Assembly (NCBI GenBank): GCA_963576785.1
Contig: OY756140.1
Location: 1,612,001-1,676,000, forward strand
From: Chlorophyllum brunneum
Lineage: Eukaryota > Basidiomycota > Agaricomycetes > Agaricales > Agaricaceae
DNA length: 64,000 nt
Direction: 5' to 3'
The notes beneath the pieces are model-generated. The model was not told the DNA's origin, searched no databases, and saw only the letters and a list, made by a program, of their open reading frames with translations. Shown here one piece after another: positions 27,611 through 37,818 of this stretch; the stretch's first letter is position 1; the number at the start of each line of letters is the position of its first letter. A program made the position numbers and the translations under genes.

Positions 27611-28331
27611 AGGTATGATACTATGAAATATTACATGATCATACACCGTTACCCATTATTTCTAGAGACACGGGAGAATGATATGCCTTTTACACCCCGC
27701 GTTATTAATCGTCTGTGGTGTTCGAGGGGGAAATCTGTGATGATAACAATCAGGATTCTGAAATACTCTTTGAGTCTTTGATAATTTACAATTCCGCATC
27801 TCGAAAACCTCGCAAAGCTGAAAGAACCCTCTGAGAGTCCCCATAAATATGAATGAGCTTGAGAGTGGTTTTCTGGGGGCCTGAGTCGGATGCGACAGCA
27901 TCAAGCGTTGCTTAGATACCTGTATTCGGGAAACTTTTCCACGTTCTGTCTGTGTCCCATCACACGTTGTCACATCGTGACGCCACACGACTCCAGGAGC
28001 AGGACAATTGGTTTGTGGAACAGGCCTCAGGTGCAAGCCGAACGTCGGGAACCAAAAATATAGGAATGTCGCTTGTTCTTTGGAGATAGGGCAAATTCCT
28101 CGGGCCCAAATACTGAAACACAGAGAATACGTATTCCTGATGACTTATCAAATTTTCAAATTTGACGAAAACAAACCATCACCTTACTTGGCAGGCCAAA
28201 CAATCAGGGGGTATAAAGAATGGCTTTCTTGCCCAATGCCGATCCTTGTCTCTCCCCTCACAAACTTCCTCTGCTGTATTCCAGCTCCCGTCGCTCCTTT
28301 GTTCACATAGCTATCGATCTGATCTTTCGTA
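27611..28331. other. Intergenic region with promoter of the glycine-rich gene
   Basis: This 721-base gap shows no believable coding exon on either strand. The right end carries a TATA-like box and a pyrimidine-rich stretch just before the next start codon. Confidence 0.5.
28212..28218 (+). promoter_or_regulatory. TATA box of the glycine-rich secreted-protein gene
   Basis: TATAAAG lies 114 bases upstream of the ATG at 28332, followed by a C/T-rich stretch. Spacing and sequence fit a strong fungal TATA promoter. Confidence 0.5.
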
Positions 28332-29416
28332 ATGCGTTTTTCGATCGTCCTCGCTACTCTATCCAGCCTCATTCCTTTGGCTGTGTCGACCTACGTCAAA
28401 ACCCCTGAAAGCAGCTGTCAAAGTAACGAATTTTGGTGCGTCACTGATAAGCTGTCTCTTTTTATAATAACTCATCTCCCCGCAGGTGGAAGGATAAGCA
28501 ATGCTGCTTGCCCCACGGAGGTGTCCCTTCTCCCCCTCCCCCTCCCAAAGGTAGCTCTTGCCCCCCCAGTGGCTACTACTGGAGCGGAAACAAGGGTTGC
28601 TGCGTGCCTCGTCACCCTCCCCAGCTGAACGAGCCTGAGCCACAATGCGACAAAGATTCCCAGTGGTACAAAGCACTCTACCAGTGTCTGCCAAAGCCCC
28701 ATCATACCCATACCACAACTCATAAACCATCCGCTACCCCGACGGCCCCTTCGTATCCCAAGCCCACGGGTCAGAGTGGCCATGGCGGGTATGGTGACGG
28801 TCATGATAACCACAATGGTGGCCAGGGTGGCTATGGCGGTCAAGCTGGCAACAGCGGTGGCCAGGGTGGTCATGGTGGTCAAGCCGGCAATAGTGGTGGC
28901 CAGGGAGGCAATGGTGGTCAAGCTGGCAACAGCGGTGGCCAGGGTGGCAATGGTGGTCAAGCTGGCAACAGCGGTGGCCAGGGTGGCAATGGTGGTCAAG
29001 CTGGCAACAGCGGTGGCCAGGGTGGCAATGGTGGTCAAGCTGGCAACAGCGGTGGCCAGGGTGGCAATGGTGGTCAAGCTGGCAACAGCGGTGGCCAGGG
29101 TGGCAATGGTGGTCAAGCTGGCAACAGCGGTGGCCAGGGTGGTCATGGTGGTCAAGCCGGCAATAGTGGTGGCCAGGGTGGCAATGGTGGTCAAGCTGGC
29201 AACAGCGGTGGCCAGGGTGGCTATGGCGGTCAGGGTGGCCATGGTGGTCAAGCCGGCAATGGTGGTGGCCAGGGTGGCCATGGTGGCGACCACAACTCCG
29301 GCGGTCAGGGTGGCTATGGTGGTCAGACTGGCCATGGCGGCGGCCACAACTACGGCAGTCAAGGTGGCTACGGGGGCCACAGGCGCCGTAGAGCTTTGAA
29401 GCCTATTCCACTTTAG
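28332..29416 (+). CDS. Secreted glycine-rich repeat protein with Cys-rich N-terminal modules
   Basis: Two exons (28332-28435 and 28486-29416; intron 28436-28485) give 344 residues. A signal peptide (MRFSIVLATLSSLIPLAVST) leads to three short cysteine modules of similar form: C-x3-EFWWKDKQCC, C-x3-GYYWSGNKGCC, and C-x4-QWYKALYQC. They alternate with proline-rich linkers, then a His/Thr/Pro linker. From about residue 140 the protein is glycine-rich repeat built on QAGNSGGQGG(N/H/Y)GG: about ten perfect copies, then degenerate copies with more His and Tyr. It closes on a basic stop-proximal tail (HRRRRALKPIPL). The design suggests an extracellular or cell-wall structural protein. No enzyme motif is visible, and the Cys modules could bind a wall polymer (inference). 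The intron placement was chosen because it joins W to WKDK and restores the module. Confidence 0.8.
28811..29300 (+). repeat. 39-bp tandem repeat array inside the glycine-rich gene
   Basis: A 39-base unit (13 codons) repeats head to tail. Most inner copies look identical by eye. One variant copy (with GCCGGCAATAGT in place of GCTGGCAACAGC) occurs near the start (about 28880) and again near the end (about 29155), which suggests a whole block was duplicated. The array has no stop codons in at least one other plus frame and one minus frame. This is a side effect of the repeat, not evidence of more genes. Confidence 0.9.
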
Positions 29417-29738
29417 TTCCTTGGTCCTCATGAGATACTGCCATGGATGATCCTCTCACTAAACTCCCACCTTTTTGTGCAGAGCTGGAATGTTTTATGG
29501 ACTATGTTATATTTTTACCTTTACTTGTTTTATTCTGACTTGGACACTGTACACGCGTTTCTATAATGTTTTTAGGTCACCTGATGAGGTGTGCCAAAGG
29601 TCAGCAAATAAGGAACTTGGTCCATAAAAGGCGAAGACAAGATCCCCGATTTCAGGTTCCTTACGACTGTGCTTCAATACGTTTCACTGTTTGTATACAC
29701 CTTCCCAATCGCTCATCGGCTCCACTGTCACTTCCTAA
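29417..29738. other. Intergenic region between the two secreted-protein genes
   Basis: This 322-base AT-leaning stretch shows no coding region. ATAAAAG at 29624-29630 is a weak TATA candidate for the gene starting at 29739. Confidence 0.4.
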
Positions 29739-30560
29739 ATGTCCCCTTCTACCATAGTACTACGCATCATGGTTTATTTTCTTTTGGCGGGTTTATCTCT
29801 GGACTCTTTCGCGGTAGCTTCACCTGTGGTTGCCCTCGATTATTCGCGCAAGTCATTTTCGTGGAACAAGGAACTTCGTCACTCTTTGGATGACAGCCCG
29901 GTTCCCCGGGCTCCTCATATTCTCATTGCCTCAGACCTCGGAAAACGAGACCCGGTGGCCCCCCAGGAACAGCCCGAAAACGCTTTTCACATAATAATCA
30001 AGTGCTATCAGGACGTGGTGGCTCGCTCTTTACAACTGTGTACGTACCGATGGAGCGTGTTGACTCTTGCCTCTGCTTGACCTTGTGTCAGCTGGACTAT
30101 CCGAGGAACGCTATGTCACCGAAGATATCATCGTCGGAAACCTGACCGCCTATAAAAGCAGTATATTGAGGTTTCGATCTGCTCTCGACGACTTCGGACG
30201 CGACAAGGGACTGGCCTATTACGATAGAAATAGTGATATCGAGACACTGCTCAAGAACATCATCAATGTCCATAAACGCACGCTATCGTACATTGACGCG
30301 ATCGTCTTTCGAATTCCGATAATTGGTCCTATACTCGGCCCCAGTGAGCAACCCGCGTTGCTGCGCATATATTTTGTGAAACTGATTTCCCTCAAGTCGT
30401 TTACGATATTAAGTGCATCCTGGACGAGATCCTCGATGCTGTAGAAAATATCAGTGACGCTACGCTCAACGTCCTTGGTCCCCTCCTAGCGAAATGCGCC
30501 CAAGATACTCTAGTGTCTGCTTGCAGCTACGGTCTGGCAATATTGACCATCTGCATTTGA
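29739..30560 (+). CDS. Secreted protein of unknown function
   Basis: Three exons (29739-30039, 30092-30343, 30397-30560) join in frame to 238 residues; a second in-frame ATG at 29769 would give 228. The N-terminus has a hydrophobic signal sequence (MVYFLLAGLSLDSFAVASP). The mature part is mainly predicted helix: SLQLSGLSEERYVTEDIIVG, ILRFRSALDDFGRDKGLAYY, IETLLKNIINVHKRTLSYID. It ends in a hydrophobic segment with two or three cysteines (LGPLLAKCAQDTLVSACSYG then LAILTICI). I do not recognise a family. The intron joints keep the frame, the reading frame is long and the signal peptide is clear, so I believe it is a real gene. It might be a lineage-specific secreted protein. Confidence 0.65.
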
Positions 30561-32006
30561 AGGTCTTTCGCGTTGTTTTCCCTGTCCATGTGATATCCAA
30601 CTAGCTCTATCCAACGTGCCTCATGTGAACTGTCCTATCCTATCCTCGTTTTGTAAACACAGATCTATCAACTTGTCCCGTGTTTCACCCCTAGCTTCGC
30701 TCATAGAGCTACAGCCACTATCCAGCTTAGTCTTGCGCAATTCATCGTTCTGCTATGTCTCGGGTGTAGGGCGCCCTTCTCGAATGCCAACACCTTAGGC
30801 CCTTGAGAAAACATCGACGAACCGAAGATAGATTCAGTAGGTTAGGGCGGATGCCGGGTCCACTCCTGATACCCAAGCTGAGCGTATGTATCAGGGCTAC
30901 GATGGCAACGTCCTCAAAGCTGCCCATGAGGATAAGGTGCGGAAAGGTCTCGCCGAATGACACTGAAATAAATTCGTGCATCCTTTATCCCCATAGAATC
31001 TGTCGCTTGCTCATGCGGCGAGGAAATATAAACCAGAGGCCACATGATCCGGTCCTACCCAACATATGAAAGGCCCTTGTACACCCTCCAGGATGTCTCT
31101 GCCTCCCTGTGCAAGTGGGCACCCTCGGCACAAGAGGCAGCATCATCGCTCCTCTGGCTTAATTACCGGAGTTGTCAGGAAACGCTGCAACACCTCAATC
31201 ACCCACCACTTGTTTATTATCAATGTCGTGCCACTGAAGAATTACAACGAGGAACGCAAACGTCTATGTCCTGGCCATCTACGAATGTGCTCACTGCCTA
31301 TAATTCACTTATGGTTCTATGATCACCCAGAACGTCCGTACCTACTTCGTTATAGCATATGCTAACTTCGTTAGTAGCTTCTGCTAGGGCAAATTAAAGG
31401 GCGGCTGTATCTCAGGATCCAGCATATATGTAGGTGCTGGCTGAGGGGTGTAGGTGTCCTAATTACTCGCAGTCTGAGTATGTGCTAGTCGTTTGCTTGT
31501 AGTAAGTACAAGAGTTCAACTTATATGTTACAGTGATTTACGCCCACTTGATACACGAAAACATTTTTTTTCTTGTCCTCCTTCCTTATCCACGTGCATG
31601 AGCATATACAAGGTATACAACGGGCATGACTTGGTTGGAGGTCATACCGGTCGGATCAATAATTGATTTGAGACAAATTTTTACATCATGCTGAATCTCT
31701 CCCATTTCTTTTCAGATCACTGCATTTCTTGGTCCAGTGGTAGCTATAGATCCAACAATTCTTTTCCAAATTTCTGGAAATTGTTGGTTGAAGAGAGCGA
31801 GTGTGAGACAGAAGTGTGTCACGTGACAGCAAAGTTCACGTGAGTCTCGGTGATAGCCGTAAACTATGCAGTTTCTCCAGCCACTCACCTCTCCTCCAAA
31901 CCACTGTCCACACCGGCCTCGACGATCTCAAGAACAAGGTAAGTTTATCGTTACTCCGAATCCTATTATCTTATCCTCGACATAGATCCAACGCTAGACT
32001 GCCGGT
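30561..32006. promoter_or_regulatory. Long intergenic region upstream of RPS24
   Basis: This is 1.4 kb without a supported coding exon. Near the right end are three CACGTG boxes (31591-31596, 31820-31825, 31837-31842), the middle one inside a perfect 12-base palindrome at 31817-31828. A T-rich tract lies near 31563. These are plausible control elements for the ribosomal protein gene. Confidence 0.55.
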
Positions 32007-32664
32007 ATGGTAAGTCGATCTTGGGTGTAGGATAAATGTTAGGATGGTCATGATTCGAGCAAGGAAATTATGTCTTGGAGGATCTCGCGATTCATTATGT
32101 GGAAAATGTGCATGGAGAACTTGCCGAACTGATTTGTTTATCTCTAGGCCGACACTGCACCTGTAACCTTAAGAACACGCAAGTTCATTACCAACCGCCT
32201 CTTGTCACGCCGTCAATTCGTCGTTGACGTGCTCCACCCTGGCCGCGCTAATGTCTCGAAGGCAGACCTTTCGGAAAAGCTTGCAGCTCTCTACAAAGCT
32301 GATAAGAACCGGGTTGTTACGTTTGGTCTCCGGACACATTTCGGTGGAGGCAGGAGCACGGGCTTTGCTCTGATCTATGACGACGAACCTGCTCAAAAGA
32401 AGTTTGAACCGAAGCATCGTCTTGTCCGGGTGTGTTTTACCAAGGTCACCTTGACTGGATATTGAGACTGATTTTAACGCAGGCAGGACTTGTACCAAAG
32501 ACCGATAAACCCTCTCGCAAGCTGCGGAAGGAGCGCAAGAACCGTGCCAAGAAGGTATCATCGATTGACGTCTTAACTGAACCCATAGGCTAAGCTCATA
32601 TTTTTTACAGCTCCGTGGCACCAAAAAGGTCAAGGCTGCTGAGCCTCCCAAGAAGGGCAAATAA
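32007..32664 (+). CDS. RPS24: 40S ribosomal protein S24 (eS24)
   Basis: Four exons (32007-32009, 32148-32429, 32483-32554, 32611-32664) encode 136 residues, the usual length of eS24. The first coding exon is just the ATG; after a 138-base intron the protein continues [20 protein letters not shown]. Core motifs follow: [59 protein letters not shown]. The lysine/arginine-rich tail is [20 protein letters not shown] and ends PPKKGK. It is a component of the small ribosomal subunit. The assignment is certain by sequence. Confidence 0.97.
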
Positions 32665-32927
32665 ACACTGGGCATCGGGGTTCAGTCTCTTCTATATTAT
32701 GGCCTGCATACATTTTGGTCAGCAGCTTTCGAAGTTTTTTTGTTCATGTATGTTCCTCCACCATCCACCGTGAATACCATGCATATACAGAATTATGAAG
32801 AAACATGATAACGCCCTAAGAATGGTGCTAGAGTAAATTATGAATGTGTAATGCAGAGGGGGGTATCAATCTAGCAAGTGAATAGCACACGAATCAAAGC
32901 AGAAGTTGTGTATTGTACATATACGCC

Positions 32928-34480
32928 TTAGAACCCAGCCTTTTTATGAATGATATCTGGGTCCTCCTGATACTCCTCGGCTGAAACCCACATCTGGAGA
33001 GCATATTATTCTTTGCGCCATGCTCAAAATGGTTAAATTTGGAATACCTTTTTAAAAGTGTTGAGGCCGGCCAAGATGGACCCGCCTATCCAGGTGGAGT
33101 ACTTGCGCTCGGGGGGAGCATAAATCTTGATCTTGATGTCTTTAAGAGCTAATTTCTTGACCTCGTTGAGGAGGCGGTCACCGAACCCTTTTACAAGAGG
33201 TGAATAGATGGAGGGGGGATTTTCGGGCTACGGTTCACCTTTGCACAAAGTGCTACCACCACTGAGAACAATGTTGGAGAAGAGACTCTTACGAAGATCC
33301 AGATCAACACGATGTATTGAATCCACGACGACCTGATGAACACCAGCGTATTCCTGGCCGATCAGCTCGGGATTGAATAAAATTTCGGGTGCACGGAAAC
33401 GTTCAGGCCCAAGCTTTAGAGCTTTGTTAGAATCAAGGTTGGGTGAAGCTCTATGAGGAGACGCACTTGGACAACATTTCCATCAGGGAGGGTGAAGTCC
33501 TCGAAGCGGCCAAGAGATTCCTTCTCTTCCTTTGAGGGACTGATGGCGATATAACAACATTTTTCCTTCATTGTTCTGACGACTTCACGTTCTGCAGTTG
33601 TATGAAGATGATGACCTGCCTTGCGCAGAAGAAGCTGTAGATGATCGGTGACATCCCTACGGATGGGTGTTAGAATAAAGTGACCTTGGAAGCCGGATTA
33701 GCTCGCCTTCCAGCAATGTCGATGCGGCGAATAGCATGGGGCATGGAGAAACCTTCAAAGACTGGGACAGCATGGGTGACTCCATCACCTGAATCGAGAA
33801 CAATACCCGTCGTCCGTCCAGATGCATATCTGTACCAGGAAGGCTGTTAGATTTGTGGCAGACATATACATTATGCGAGCAGGGTACGGACAGTGACAAC
33901 ACGGCTTGAACGGAGGTGAAGAGGGCCGGAACGTTAAAAGTATCGAATAGTATCTGAGCCGCAACGTCCCTGTTACTCCGGGGGTTGAGAGGAGCCTCTG
34001 TGAGGAGAACGGGATGCTAGGATATATGAGATTGGAAGAGCGAGGGTTGTAGGATGGCAACGGCACCTCTTCGCTTAAGGTTCCAAGCTCCTCAGCATAA
34101 ATCCAGTTCCAGATCCGCTCCATATCGTCCCAGTCTGTTACGATGCCGTGTTCCATGGGGTATTTGATTTTGAGAAGTCCACGATATTCTTGGGCGCGTC
34201 TTCCGATGAAGGTATCGCCCTCAAGGGCACCGGCCATGACGCGTGTGTGCTTCGGTCGACCGACACTGGCGGCTTTGGTCACTTGGGAGGCGTTGATAAG
34301 TAGGAATGACGTACAATGAAGGGAAAAAGCATTTTGGACGGTCTTGACCAGCAAAGCCTGCCTTGATGGTGCCAGAGCCCTAGAGCGAGGTGAGAGCAGG
34401 CAGGGGATGACGAAGACGGGACGGACGTTGTCTATGACGACGGGCTGGTTTGTCAGGACATCGTCGAATTCTGCGGACAT
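32928..34480 (-). CDS. ARP1: Actin-related protein 1 (centractin, dynactin filament subunit)
   Basis: Arp1 forms the short actin-like filament of dynactin, the dynein cofactor that drives nuclear and vesicle movement in hyphae. The start at 34480 gives [18 protein letters not shown]. The spliced protein has [40 protein letters not shown], and an exon with [77 protein letters not shown] and [19 protein letters not shown] are all present. The C-terminus is [19 protein letters not shown] with the stop at 32928-32930. The signatures VMAGALEGD and NQPVVIDN favour Arp1 over conventional actin. The ATG lies only 65 bases from that of the divergent gene at 34546. Confidence 0.94.
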
Positions 34481-34545
34481 TGGGGTGGTGGTCGGAGAGT
34501 AACGCGTCGAGGACGGCTGGTGTTGCCATTTTCAGACATCTGTTC

Positions 34546-35300
34546 ATGCGCCCATCTCGTTTCGCCCTCTCTCTGCTCTTGCTTGCCGTGCGTCTGCCTG
34601 CCTTACATTCAGCCCCTCCTAACCCCCTTCCCAGCCAAGAGTCGCCGCAGCTCTCAACAAATGGGAGGCGACCAACTTCTGCAAGTGTATGTCATGTCTT
34701 GTTCAGTCGTGATCAGATACCCAGTCTACCGCTCCTAGGTATATGTTTCCAGTCCAACTCCACCATCCTCCACCTCGACAGTCCAGACAACCCCTCTCAG
34801 CCGTGTCTGTCTTGCACGAAGCAGTGGTGCCTCAACCAGAACCTACCCATATGTGCGGGGGCGTCGTTGGGAGACACCAACCCTGACACCGCGACCGGTA
34901 AAGAAGGAGATGTTGAGGCAAGATGTTTCCGTGCGTAATATATGATAACTATGCAGCTTCCACCTAACAGCCCACATAGAGCGCGACTCTCCCCGGGATC
35001 AGCTGGTTGTCACTCTTTTCCTGCTGACAGTCTTCGGTCTTCTCCTAGGTGCTGGGGTCAAGACCCGCATTGCAAAGGCAGGCCTAGCTTCAGAATTGCC
35101 TTGGCACAATGGGCGGAGATGGTGGGAGGTGAGATTTCCGCCTCGATGACAGGCGAAGCATGCACTGACTCCAGCAGGCATGGGCTCCTGGGAGACAAGG
35201 AGAACGGTTCAGCCTGGGGCAGATGCCTCGGGGTTCAGACTACGAGAGACTATCCCCTGGCGATGAGCTCACGGCGTCCGATAGACCATTTCGTACATGA
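34546..35300 (+). CDS. Conserved fungal protein with signal peptide, Cys-rich domain and one membrane segment
   Basis: Five exons (34546-34587, 34635-34686, 34739-34930, 34980-35128, 35178-35300) sum to 558 bases, 185 residues, all joints in frame. The N-terminus is a signal peptide (MRPSRFALSLLLLA). The next part is conserved in appearance: ALNKWEATNFCKCICFQSNS, QPCLSCTKQWCLNQNLPICA, DVEARCFQRDSPRDQ. A membrane helix (LVVTLFLLTVFGLLLGAGV) follows, then a polar tail ending DELTASDRPFRT. Eight or more cysteines precede the membrane segment. The likely arrangement is a luminal Cys-rich domain and a cytosolic tail in the secretory pathway. I recall similar uncharacterised proteins in many filamentous fungi but no known function. 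The intron after the signal exon was chosen because it removes an in-frame stop. Confidence 0.72.
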
Positions 35301-35380
35301 TCTGTAGTCTACCATTGATCCGTGTGACACAGTCGCACTCTGCGCCTGGTCACATATGTCGCCTGGAATCTGCCAGCAAC

Positions 35381-35768
35381 ATGGGGTCTCTTTGTTCAAA
35401 GTCGAGCACCCACCAGGGTGGCCATGTTGTATTGGGTGCTTCAAATACTACTACGGGCGGAAATGCTCCAGCATCTGCTCCTGATCCTCGAACAGCGGCA
35501 GCGGAAGCAGCAGAACGTCGCATGCAAGCCGTCAGTCCTTAAGCACTCATTCTTGCTTCTTTGTTCTTGAGCACTCCAACAGGCCCAGCAACGAGGAACC
35601 AACTCGTCCAATCCCAGAGCAGGGCAGCTTGCTGCAAAGGTTGCGCGACAGAACACCAAGGGCTATGCCGAGCCTCAGCAGCCTGAGCGTCTTGTGGTGA
35701 GCTTGCTTGATATTCTTGTCCCGTTATTCTGCCGCTGCTGACTGGTGTCTGTACTTTAGTGGGATTAA
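35381..35768 (+). CDS. SVIP-like small protein with myristoylation signal and p97/VCP-binding VIM motif
   Basis: Three exons (35381-35530, 35583-35696, 35760-35768) encode 90 residues. MGSLCSKSS is a textbook N-myristoylation signal (Gly2, Ser near position 6) with Cys5 as a likely palmitoylation site, so membrane attachment is expected. RTAAAEAAERR matches the VIM consensus R-x5-A-A-x2-R that binds the N domain of p97/Cdc48, as in animal SVIP, where the same spacing occurs. The rest is short and polar: AAQQRGTNSSNPRAGQLAAK, then NTKGYAEPQQPERLVWD. By analogy it may tether or inhibit Cdc48 at membranes in ER-associated degradation; that role is inference. The last exon codes only for Trp-Asp-stop. 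It was accepted because the splice removes an open run with no sense and gives a typical acidic end. Confidence 0.68.
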
Positions 35769-36331
35769 TCCTTTCCTCTCCTATCCCTTCTACCGTATTG
35801 CAATCCCACCACACTTTATCCGCACCTCGAGGTGTTGCTTGATCGCTTCCTGTGCTGAATTATACCATTTTCGGTTATCATTCATTCTGGACCCCACCGT
35901 CCGGGATTCATACAATTGAAGGCTATTTAGTAGCCAATCCAAAGCCTCTCCAACCGAGGGAAATATCATACATCGGGGCGTAGCTGGGATCAGTTGTGGA
36001 TCAATCCCGTTCTGAGTTTGATGCTCTCGGAACCAGTGACATAGATCATCTCCCTAACCGCCTGGCGTTGCTGCAGGCCTGGCAGACCCTGCCTACCACG
36101 AGGAACATTGCATAGGCGGAGGGAACTAGGTTACCATGAGGCGCTCGCCCAGGACTGCAGGGTCCAAGGTCTGAGCATTAGAGATTACTTTACAGGGTTA
36201 GAATTGTTTCCAGCATCTTATTATACTTACATGACCGTGGGATGCCGCATCATTACATGATCACAGACCTGGTTGACCGCCTGCCTGTTCACCGTATCCA
36301 GCTCTATCCCTTTTATCCACATTTCAGGTGC
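35769..36331. other. Intergenic region
   Basis: This 563-base stretch separates the SVIP-like gene and GPI2. I see no coding exon, repeat or clear promoter motif. An in-frame ATG at 36242 lies upstream of the chosen GPI2 start, but the sequence between looks like a leader. Confidence 0.4.
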
Positions 36332-37523
36332 ATGAAGCTTGACGGGGGTGGATGGGAAAAGGTCCTCTGGAGAACCCAGGGGTTTGAGGACAATTATATC
36401 CACCCTCAGTTCTTTCTAGAGTCCTTGAGGAAAAATCGTAAGTTGGCGCGCATTATGACTGGCCGGGTGGACATTCAGCTTCCCAATTCTATAGCTAACT
36501 TCAAGCCATACACTTATCGCTCATTGGTGTTGCTCACCTGCGCGATAACTCAGCATGTATCATCGATCCTCGTATTTTTAAGCTTTTTTTTGCGGCTAAG
36601 GGTCGGAACTCTCAACCCCCGTGGTTTGCTGTGGTCCTCTATATGTGCCTTTTGTATCGGTTATGGTTACTGGTCACTTTTGAGTTCTCGGAGGCTTCCA
36701 AATCGTAGTCGCGAAATCATAGTGGAGAAACGTAAGGTTCCAAGTCGTCCACAAACCATCTGTGCTCCGACACGTTCCAACAGATCTCAAGACCTTGAAA
36801 TCCTCCATCCTAGTTTTCTTGGCGTTAATGTCTCTGTCACCCGTTTTACGGACTCTGACTGCTGCCACATCCTCAGACTCGATTTGGGCATTATCCGCAG
36901 TCCTCTTTGCTCTAAACATTCTTCTAGCCGACTATGGCGTCATGCCAACGAACGAGCACGGCCAAGAACGGTGAGAAACTCCGGATCCACTTCTTTCATA
37001 ATTTGACACTAATAGCTATTGCGTGCGGGTATTTTGGTCCAACCAATTCAGCCTATCGTCGGTGCTATCGATGAATGCAGCCATATCCGGCTCCGTTGTG
37101 CTAGCATCCCGCTTATCGACAGATATGTCCGTGTTCGCTCTCGTTCTCTGTTCAGTCGTAGCGTTCGCCTTTTTCCCGTTACTCAGACGACTGATTCAAG
37201 TAGGTTCATTACATCGTCGGCCTCAAATCCGTGTGCTCATTGTGTGGGTATATCCATCAGGGAACCTCTACATTTGTCTGGGCCACGTTGACGTTCCTCT
37301 TGGGTGCTCTCGCAGTTTTCCTTGCCACATACATCTCGGACACCTTCATGTACCTCTGCCTCTCCACTCTCATCGTCGTTACCTTTGTGGCACCTGCGAT
37401 ACTCATATGGGCGCAAAAATTCAAAAAGTGTGTTGACATTTCGATGGTCACCTGCCTACTCACGCCGTCCCGCATAGCGAGATTCGAGGTCCTTGGGATG
37501 TTGCCATCCCCATTGTAAACTAG
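36332..37523 (+). CDS. GPI2: GPI2/PIG-C subunit of the GPI-GlcNAc transferase
   Basis: This multi-pass ER membrane protein belongs to the complex that adds GlcNAc to phosphatidylinositol, the first step of GPI-anchor synthesis. It starts MKLDGGGWEKVLWRTQGFED. An intron (36438-36494) joins RKN to PNFKPYTYRSLVLLTCAITQ, the family hallmark. Membrane segments follow: SILVFLSFFLRLRVGTLNPR, SSILVFLALMSLSPVLRTLT, SIWALSAVLFALNILLADYG, SVLSMNAAISGSVVLASRLS, FVWATLTFLLGALAVFLATY, FMYLCLSTLIVVTFVAPAIL. The last exon reads EIRGPWDVAIPIVN and stops at 37521-37523, matching the GPWD-A-P ending of PIG-C. The start at 36332 was preferred over 36242 because conservation begins at GWEKVLWR. Confidence 0.9.
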
Positions 37524-37818
37524 GTACCAATAGATATGTCGGCGGACATCGGTTGAATTCGTATTTATTTGGCAAGGCAAAGGCAATATCAACGGCTATG
37601 GAATCGAGATATTTACATCAAGACAAGTATTATTTATACAAAATTCAAAGCACTACAATTGAGCTAGGATAAGTTGAATACGCACAGCGCGGACTGTGTC
37701 TAAAAACGGACTGTAATGTGTCGTGGTTGTGTTGGTACATCATTCCTCCATAACGTTGCAAGAGAGAGCAATGCAAGAAACGGCAACTGGTATAGGCATA
37801 GCAGGTGTATGAGATTCC

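Noticed and set aside
28811..29300. Regular direct repeats resembling a CRISPR array
   Set aside because: Repeats abut with no unique spacers, lie inside a coding frame, and the genome is eukaryotic.
28776..29399. A second plus-strand frame of Val/Ala/Met repeats
   Set aside because: A by-product of the 39-base repeat with length divisible by three.
28472..29431. A 319-codon minus-strand frame (Thr/Ala/Leu repeat) opposite the glycine-rich gene
   Set aside because: It is the complement of the 39-base repeat, has no conserved feature, and the plus strand has the signal peptide and Cys modules.
31732..31800. tRNA-like A-box word TGGTCCAGTGG
   Set aside because: There is no B box (GGTTCGANNCC) at the right distance and no cloverleaf.
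36242..36331. Upstream in-frame ATG for GPI2
   Set aside because: The extra 30 residues are unlike any PIG-C N-terminus; conservation begins after the ATG at 36332.
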